Below, in pieces: positions 59,624-64,000 of a DNA stretch of 64,000 nt (its first letter is position 1; each line of letters begins with the position of its first letter). Position numbers and translations under genes: made by a program. This DNA comes from Pseudomonas urmiensis (GTDB taxonomy: Bacteria > Pseudomonadota > Gammaproteobacteria > Pseudomonadales > Pseudomonadaceae). The stretch spans positions 2,547,001 to 2,611,000 of the forward strand of contig NZ_JABWRE020000001.1 of the NCBI RefSeq assembly GCF_014268815.2, in the 5' to 3' direction. Under the pieces are notes generated by a model. The model made no database searches. It was not told the DNA's origin and was given only the letters and a program-made list of their open reading frames with translations.

Positions 59624-59714
59624 TGGGGCTACCTTCACGGGATGAAGAACATGGGCCAGAGACTAGAACAGCCGCAGTCGATCCACCTAGTCTATTTTGC
59701 GCGTGTATAAACAT

Positions 59715-59731
59715 TCATAACCGATATATGA
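59715..59731. promoter_or_regulatory. LysR box candidate TCATA-N7-TATGA
   Basis: TCATAACCGATATATGA is an inverted repeat with 5-base arms in the divergent gap between the acyl-CoA dehydrogenase and lysR starts, containing the T-N11-A spacing of LysR sites. Confidence 0.5.
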
Positions 59732-59763
59732 TCGAGCCATAACTCCAACAACGAGCGGCGCCC

Positions 59764-60690
59764 ATGAACCTCAGCAAGGTTGACCTGAATCTGTTCATCG
59801 TCTTTGACGCCATCTATACCGAAGCCAACCTGACCCGCGCCGGACAGATTGTCGGCATCACCCAGCCGGCGGTGTCCAACGCCCTGTCGCGGCTGCGCGA
59901 AACCTTCAACGACCCGCTGTTCGTACGCACCGCCCAAGGCATGGTGCCCACGCCGATGGCGCAGAACATCATTGGCCCGGTGCGCAACGCGCTGGCGCTG
60001 TTGCGGGTGTCGGTGCAAGAGAGCCGCATCTTCAATCCACAGCAGGCCAACAAGACCTTTCGCATCAGCATGACCGACCTCACCGAGGCGGTGATCCTGC
60101 CACCGCTGTTCCAGCGTCTGCGACGTCTGGCGCCGGCGGTGATGATCGAGAGTTTCCTGTGCAAACGCCGTGAAACCACCAAGGAGCTGGCCGCCGGGCG
60201 CCTGGACTTTGCCGTCGACGCGCCATTGAACACCGACCCGCAGGTGCGTCACGTCAAACTCATGCAGGACCGTTACGTCTGCGCCCTGCGCCAAGGTCAC
60301 CCCTTGGCCGACGGCAAGCTGACCTTGGACAACTACCTGGGCATGACCCATATCCATATCTCCAGCCGCCGCAACGGCCTGGGCTATGTCGATCTGGCCC
60401 TGGGCAAGATGGGCGTGCAGCGCAAGATCGCCCTGCGCTCGCAGCACTACCTGATGGCCTCGCAGGTATTGCAGCAGACCGACATGGTGATGACCGTGCC
60501 GGAACGCTTCGCCCGCCGCCACAACCTGCGTCACCTGCCCCTGCCGGTGGAAGTGCCGCCCTTGGAAACTCATCTGTATTGGCACGAAAGCACTGACCAG
60601 GACCCAGCCAACCGCTGGATGCGCGAGCAAATTATCGAGCTATGCGAGCGGGTGGTAATCGAAGAAGAAAAGGCGCTTGAACCTCTCTAG
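59764..60690 (+). CDS. LysR family transcriptional regulator (NodD/LeuO-like branch)
   Basis: A 308-residue regulator: DNA-binding domain MNLSKVDLNLFIVFDAIYTEANLTRAGQIVGITQPAVSNALSRLRETFNDPLFVRTAQGMVPTPMA, and an effector domain from about 95. The VDLNLF...FNDPLFVR pattern is that of the NodD/LeuO branch. Divergent from the acyl-CoA dehydrogenase, which is its likely target. Confidence 0.92.
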   Translation: MNLSKVDLNLFIVFDAIYTEANLTRAGQIVGITQPAVSNALSRLRETFNDPLFVRTAQGMVPTPMAQNIIGPVRNALALLRVSVQESRIFNPQQANKTFRISMTDLTEAVILPPLFQRLRRLAPAVMIESFLCKRRETTKELAAGRLDFAVDAPLNTDPQVRHVKLMQDRYVCALRQGHPLADGKLTLDNYLGMTHIHISSRRNGLGYVDLALGKMGVQRKIALRSQHYLMASQVLQQTDMVMTVPERFARRHNLRHLPLPVEVPPLETHLYWHESTDQDPANRWMREQIIELCERVVIEEEKALEPL

Positions 60691-60854
60691 GCTGGCCTCT
60701 GGAGAATACTTGCTACCTAAGCCTTAATTTGGAGAAGTATTTTCTACTGAAAGGGCAAATAGCCGAAAAGATAGAAAAAATCTTTCCGACCACACCAGTA
60801 GCATGAATGCATCGATCGCCACCTCCAAGGCGACATGCACGGATTCGCCTCATC

Positions 60855-62009
60855 ATGCCCAGCGCCCCGCTCTACTTCGATTACGCCGCCACTACCCCGG
60901 TCGACGACCGGGTTATCGAAACCATGCTTGCCTGCCTTGGACGAGAAGCGAACTTCGGCAACCCGGCCTCCAGTGGCCACTTTTATGGACAAGCCGCACG
61001 CGAGCTGGTCGAGCAGGCGCGTAAACAAGTGGCGCAACGGGTAGGCGCGCATCCGGACGATCTGGTCTGGACCTCCGGCGCCACCGAATCGAACAACCTG
61101 GCGCTCAAAGGCGTCGCCCAAGGCTGTGGTGAACCAGGCCACCTGATCACCAGCCTGCTGGAACACAAGGCCGTGTTGGACACCGTGGCCGAACTTGAAC
61201 GCCAAGGCTGGACAGTGACCCGACTCAAGCCTGATGCGGCCGGCTTGATCCAGCCCGACGCGGTGCACCAGGCATTGCGCGAAGACACCCGACTGGTGTC
61301 GCTGATGGCGGTGAACAACGAACTTGGCACGCTGACTGACTTCACTGCGATTGGCGCCTTGGTTCGCGCCCATGGTGCGCTGCTGCATGTCGACGCCGCC
61401 CAGGCCGTGGGTAAGGTGCACCTCGACCTGGCCGAGCAGGCTGTCGACCTGATGTCCTTCTCGGCACACAAGGTGTATGGCCCCAAGGGTATCGGTGCGC
61501 TTTACGTCGGCGCTCGTGCGCGCCCGAAGCTGTACGCGCAAATGCACGGTGGCGGCCACGAGCGCGGCCTGCGCTCGGGCACCCTGGCCACCCATCAGAT
61601 CGTTGGCATGGGCAGCGCCTTCGCCCTCGCCGGCGAGCCCGGCGACAGCGAGCACCAACACATCCAGGCCTTGAGCGCGCGCCTGCGTAACGGCCTGCTG
61701 GCCTTGCCCGGTGTCAGTCTCAATGGCTGCCCAGAGCAACGCATTCCCCACACCCTGAACCTGTGCATCGATGCCAGTGGTTTCAATAGTTCTGCATTGG
61801 CCAGTGAGCTGGCGCTGTCGAGCACCTCAGCCTGTAACTCAGCCAGCAATGCTGCCTCACATGTATTGCTGGCACTCGGGCTGGACGAGCGCAAGGCACG
61901 CAACAGTGTGCGCCTGAGCCTTGGCCGTTACACCAAGGAAGCGGATGTAGACAAAGCCGTGGAGGTGTTCAAGCGAGTGGTATTGGCTGCTGCGACTGCA
62001 TTGTGGTAG
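60855..62009 (+). CDS. Cysteine desulfurase family protein (IscS/NifS-like)
   Basis: A 384-residue class V PLP enzyme: Lys206 in SFSAHKVYGPKGIGALY (PLP), Asp180 in HVDAAQAVGK, His104 in LLEHKAVL, and Cys327 in SSTSACNSAS, aligned with the active-site Cys of IscS. IscS-type length without the 12-residue extension after the Cys loop. It would remove sulfur from cysteine to form a persulfide. It stands alone: no iscU, hscA or sufE is near, so the sulfur acceptor is unknown. I chose the ATG at 60855 by fit to the family N terminus (YFDYAATTP); its ribosome site is weak. Confidence 0.88.
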   Translation: MPSAPLYFDYAATTPVDDRVIETMLACLGREANFGNPASSGHFYGQAARELVEQARKQVAQRVGAHPDDLVWTSGATESNNLALKGVAQGCGEPGHLITSLLEHKAVLDTVAELERQGWTVTRLKPDAAGLIQPDAVHQALREDTRLVSLMAVNNELGTLTDFTAIGALVRAHGALLHVDAAQAVGKVHLDLAEQAVDLMSFSAHKVYGPKGIGALYVGARARPKLYAQMHGGGHERGLRSGTLATHQIVGMGSAFALAGEPGDSEHQHIQALSARLRNGLLALPGVSLNGCPEQRIPHTLNLCIDASGFNSSALASELALSSTSACNSASNAASHVLLALGLDERKARNSVRLSLGRYTKEADVDKAVEVFKRVVLAAATALW

Positions 62010-62076
62010 CTGCCTGTCCAAGTTCATGTGCCTGCTGTACTGCGCATGACCCTGGACAGGTGTTCTGGCGGTGTTG

Positions 62077-62286
62077 TCAAAGCCCCAGGGTTGGGCCGCG
62101 AATATCATTGGGCGGTGGCACATCGGGATAGCGCGGTAGATGCGGCGGTGGCACGTCCGGCCCACCGCAGATCGGCCTGCTCACCGGCGGAAATACCGGC
62201 ATGATGGTCGCATCCGAGCCACCCGCGACCTGATCCAGCTCCTCGACGCTCAACTCGCGCGGGGTTTGTGCATGTACAGAAGGCAT
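62077..62286 (-). CDS. Proline-rich double-glycine leader peptide A (bacteriocin/microcin-like precursor)
   Basis: A 69-residue peptide. Residues 1-23 form a textbook double-glycine leader: LSVEELDQVAGG fits the LSxxELxx(I/V)xGG consensus at every position. The 46-residue core has 14 prolines and an internal repeat, PDVPPP at 43-48 and again at 54-59, plus one Cys (40). Such leaders are cut after GG by C39-peptidase ABC transporters during export. AAGGAGCG precedes the ATG at 62286. It is the second gene behind peptide B, 68 bases apart. No exporter, immunity or modification gene is adjacent. Function as toxin or signal is inferred. Confidence 0.72.
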   Translation of the reverse strand: MPSVHAQTPRELSVEELDQVAGGSDATIMPVFPPVSRPICGGPDVPPPHLPRYPDVPPPNDIRGPTLGL

Positions 62287-62354
62287 AAATAACGCTCCTT
62301 GAAGTAGATGAGGCAGGCCGAGGCTGAATCAGCCGAGGCCAGGCACGTCGCCAA

Positions 62355-62510
62355 TCAATGGCTGTCGCCGAACAGCTCAGGCCATTCGGGAAACTGCGGC
62401 GGCGGCCCGCGGACGATTTCCGGTTGGCCGGCACCGCCGCTGATCAGCTCGGTTTCTTCTGCACTCAAGTCACGCAATACGTCATGGCTGAACGCATCAG
62501 GGCTAGTCAT
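62355..62510 (-). CDS. Proline-rich double-glycine leader peptide B
   Basis: A 51-residue peptide that begins MTSPDAFSHDVLRDLSAEE. Leader segment LSAEETELISGG (15-26) matches the double-glycine consensus apart from Thr at the Leu position. The core (27-51) contains VRGPPPQFPEWPE, six prolines in 25 residues. AAGGAG lies eight bases before ATG 62510. It lies directly upstream of peptide A in the same direction, so the two resemble a two-peptide bacteriocin pair. It also follows nfsB (stop at 62616) by 105 bases on the same strand. Confidence 0.7.
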   Translation of the reverse strand: MTSPDAFSHDVLRDLSAEETELISGGAGQPEIVRGPPPQFPEWPELFGDSH

Positions 62511-62615
62511 GATCAACACTCCTTGTGGTCAATGAAACGCCCCGATTATTGCCCCCCTCGCACCTTTTGACTCTAGGGCGAGTGTCCTAACTGCACAGTG
62601 CCATCACCTTGGCCT

Positions 62616-63266
62616 TCAGAGGAAGGTGAACACCGTCGAGGCGGGCAGGCGCGACTTGTTCAGACCGGCGTTGAAGTCTTCCGGGCTGCGGTAGCCCAGG
62701 CACAACAGCACGACGCTGGTGAAGCCACGCTCACGCAGGCCCAACTCTGCATCCAGCGCCTTGCTGTCGAAACCTTCGATTGGCGTAGCATCAATGTTCA
62801 GCGCGGCCGCACCGAGCAGCGCCGTGCCCAGCGCCAGGTACGTCTGCTTTTCCATCCAGTGCTGCACGTCCTTTTGATCGAAACGGTGCAGATTGACGTA
62901 GAAACGGCGGCTTTGATCTTGCCCTGTGCGTGCCTGATCGTCACGGAAGCGGCCATCTAGGGTTTCCTGATCCAGCACTGCCTGCAGATGCGCATCAGGC
63001 ATTTCGGTACGGGTGGCGAAGACGATCACGTGCGAAGCGTTGAGGATCTTCGGCGTGTTGTAGGCGAACGCCTCGGTGCTCTTGGCAATACGCGCCTTGC
63101 CTTCATCGCTGTCGGCAACGATGAAGTGCCACGGCTGCGAGTTGACCGAAGAAGGGCTGTGGCGCAGTTGCTCAAGCAAGGTATCGACGGTCGCCTGGGG
63201 AATCTTGCGGGCGGCGTCGTAGGCTTTGGTGGTATAGCGGCGTTTGGCCAGGGTCACGGTGTCCAT
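62616..63266 (-). CDS. nfsB: Oxygen-insensitive NAD(P)H nitroreductase (NfsB family)
   Basis: A 216-residue flavoprotein collinear with E. coli NfsB (217): KRRYTTKAYDAARKI, SPSSVNSQPWHFIVADSDEGKARIAK, LGTALLGAAALNIDATPIEGFDSKALDAELGLRERGFTSVVLL and NAGLNKSRLPAS. It reduces nitroaromatics and quinones with FMN. I start at ATG 63266 behind AAGGAG. Divergent from the AraC gene at the right edge. Confidence 0.93.
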   Translation of the reverse strand: MDTVTLAKRRYTTKAYDAARKIPQATVDTLLEQLRHSPSSVNSQPWHFIVADSDEGKARIAKSTEAFAYNTPKILNASHVIVFATRTEMPDAHLQAVLDQETLDGRFRDDQARTGQDQSRRFYVNLHRFDQKDVQHWMEKQTYLALGTALLGAAALNIDATPIEGFDSKALDAELGLRERGFTSVVLLCLGYRSPEDFNAGLNKSRLPASTVFTFL

Positions 63267-63445
63267 CGATTGAGCTCCTTGGGAGTACGGATTTGAGGCG
63301 CATATTAGCGTTACTGAAAACAAGAAAAACCAGTGAAATACAGCAACACTTTCAAGCCGATGACGAAAATCGATACTCGCTGCACATTCGTTCTAAACCT
63401 GCCGCCTGCATCTGGGATAAGGTTGAAGACTCCTCACAAGCGGCC

Positions 63446-64000
63446 ATGGCCATGAGCAACTGGATCGACCTTGCCCAAGACGTCGATACCGGCATCGAGT
63501 CGGTACGGGCGCATTTCATCGGTCATGCCTACGACCCGCACTGGCACGACAGCTATCTGGTGGGCGTGACCGAACAAGGCGTGCAGCAGTTCCACTGCCG
63601 CCGCGCCCGTCATCGCAGTACGCCGGGCCAGGTGTTCTTGCTCGAACCTGGCGAACTCCACGATGGCCAGGCCCCCACCGAGGATGGCTTTACCTATTCG
63701 ACGCTGTATCTGGACCCCAACTGGATGGAGGCCGAAGTGCGCGCCTTGTTCGAGCACGCGCCCGCCGATGGCCTGCCCAGCTTCGCCGATACCCTGTGCC
63801 GCGACGAACGCCTGACGGGGGCTACCTTGCGGGCGTTCCAGGCCATGCACGGCAAAGAGCTGCGCATCGTACGGCAAACCGCCATGGACGATCTGCTCGC
63901 CTGCCTCACCCAGCACCTGCACTGGCGCAAACGGCTCAACCCCGACCCACGCCTGCCACTGACCGCGCAGGTGGCCCGTGACTATCTGCATGCGCATCTG
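63446..64000 (+). CDS. AraC family regulator, N-terminal part (cut by window edge)
   Basis: An open frame from ATG 63446 (alternative ATG 63452) runs without a stop to the end of the window, giving 185 residues. The translated start reads AMSNWIDLAQDVDTGIESVR, then HAYDPHWHDSYLVGVTEQGVQQFHCRR and FLLEPGELHDGQAP. That is the cupin-like AraC ligand domain (YDPHWHD...G, PGElHDG). The HTH should lie beyond the edge. It is divergent from nfsB, which may be its target. Confidence 0.85.
   Translation, partial: MAMSNWIDLAQDVDTGIESVRAHFIGHAYDPHWHDSYLVGVTEQGVQQFHCRRARHRSTPGQVFLLEPGELHDGQAPTEDGFTYSTLYLDPNWMEAEVRALFEHAPADGLPSFADTLCRDERLTGATLRAFQAMHGKELRIVRQTAMDDLLACLTQHLHWRKRLNPDPRLPLTAQVARDYLHAHL

Noticed and set aside
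60744..61751. 335-codon open frame opposite the cysteine desulfurase
   Set aside because: Antisense shadow; the desulfurase active-site residues are intact on the forward strand.
1..64000. tRNA, rRNA, CRISPR array, insertion sequence, integrase or attachment site
   Set aside because: I found no transposase or integrase motif, no regular spacer-repeat pattern and no tRNA-like cloverleaf anywhere in the window.

Overview
The window comes from a fluorescent Pseudomonas, most likely of the P. putida group. The base composition is GC-rich, the intergenic gaps carry paired REP elements of the form GGCCtcATCGCGGGGCAAGCCCGCTCCCAC, and a complete glcC-glcDEFG locus, a periplasmic KatB-type catalase, DUF2388 and paralogous TonB receptors are all typical of that group. 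It is chromosomal sequence. I see no rRNA, tRNA, CRISPR array, insertion sequence or prophage gene. The gene on the right edge is cut.

Layout. (1) 19-1596: an AEC permease and a cell-wall hydrolase. (2) 1687-15433: a nutrient-scavenging locus. A leftward operon holds a TonB receptor, an oligopeptide-type ABC importer, a DszC/SfnB-like acyl-CoA-dehydrogenase-fold monooxygenase, an NtaA/DszA-like flavin monooxygenase and an aldo/keto reductase. It faces a second, paralogous TonB receptor, and both receptors have convincing sigma-54 -24/-12 promoters. (3) 15525-22802: GST, acetyltransferase, DUF2388 protein, alcohol dehydrogenase, AraC and LysR regulators, SDR and an M20 peptidase. (4) 22825-32152: a LysR-controlled transporter/aldolase/2-hydroxyacid dehydrogenase cluster with two matching operators, then the glycolate oxidase locus with a GlcC-type operator. 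(5) 32207-45919: flavin reductase, aldo/keto reductase, MocR regulator, MFS exporter, deaminase, AhpD-like protein, KatB, an AraC-flanked thiolase/3-hydroxyacyl-CoA dehydrogenase/TetR operon, a bile-acid-type symporter and AmpC. (6) 45920-53016: small conserved unknowns, one behind a long, strongly structured leader RNA; a PstS-OmpA hybrid behind an array of Pho-box repeats; and a siderophore receptor. (7) 53017-64000: TerC, an orphan PAAR effector with a membrane immunity candidate, a GNAT gene behind an apparent leader-peptide attenuator, an SPFH protein, acyl-CoA dehydrogenase and LysR, a cysteine desulfurase, two tiny proline-rich double-glycine peptides, NfsB and a truncated AraC regulator.

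Most interesting items: the proline-rich double-glycine peptide pair (62077-62510); the structured leader with a helix that hides the Shine-Dalgarno sequence (46052-46246); the leader-peptide attenuator ending Gly-Gly-Pro-stop (56681-56810); and the sigma-54 divergon of two TonB receptors (12861-13243). All function calls rest on reading the sequence and recalling families; no database search was run.
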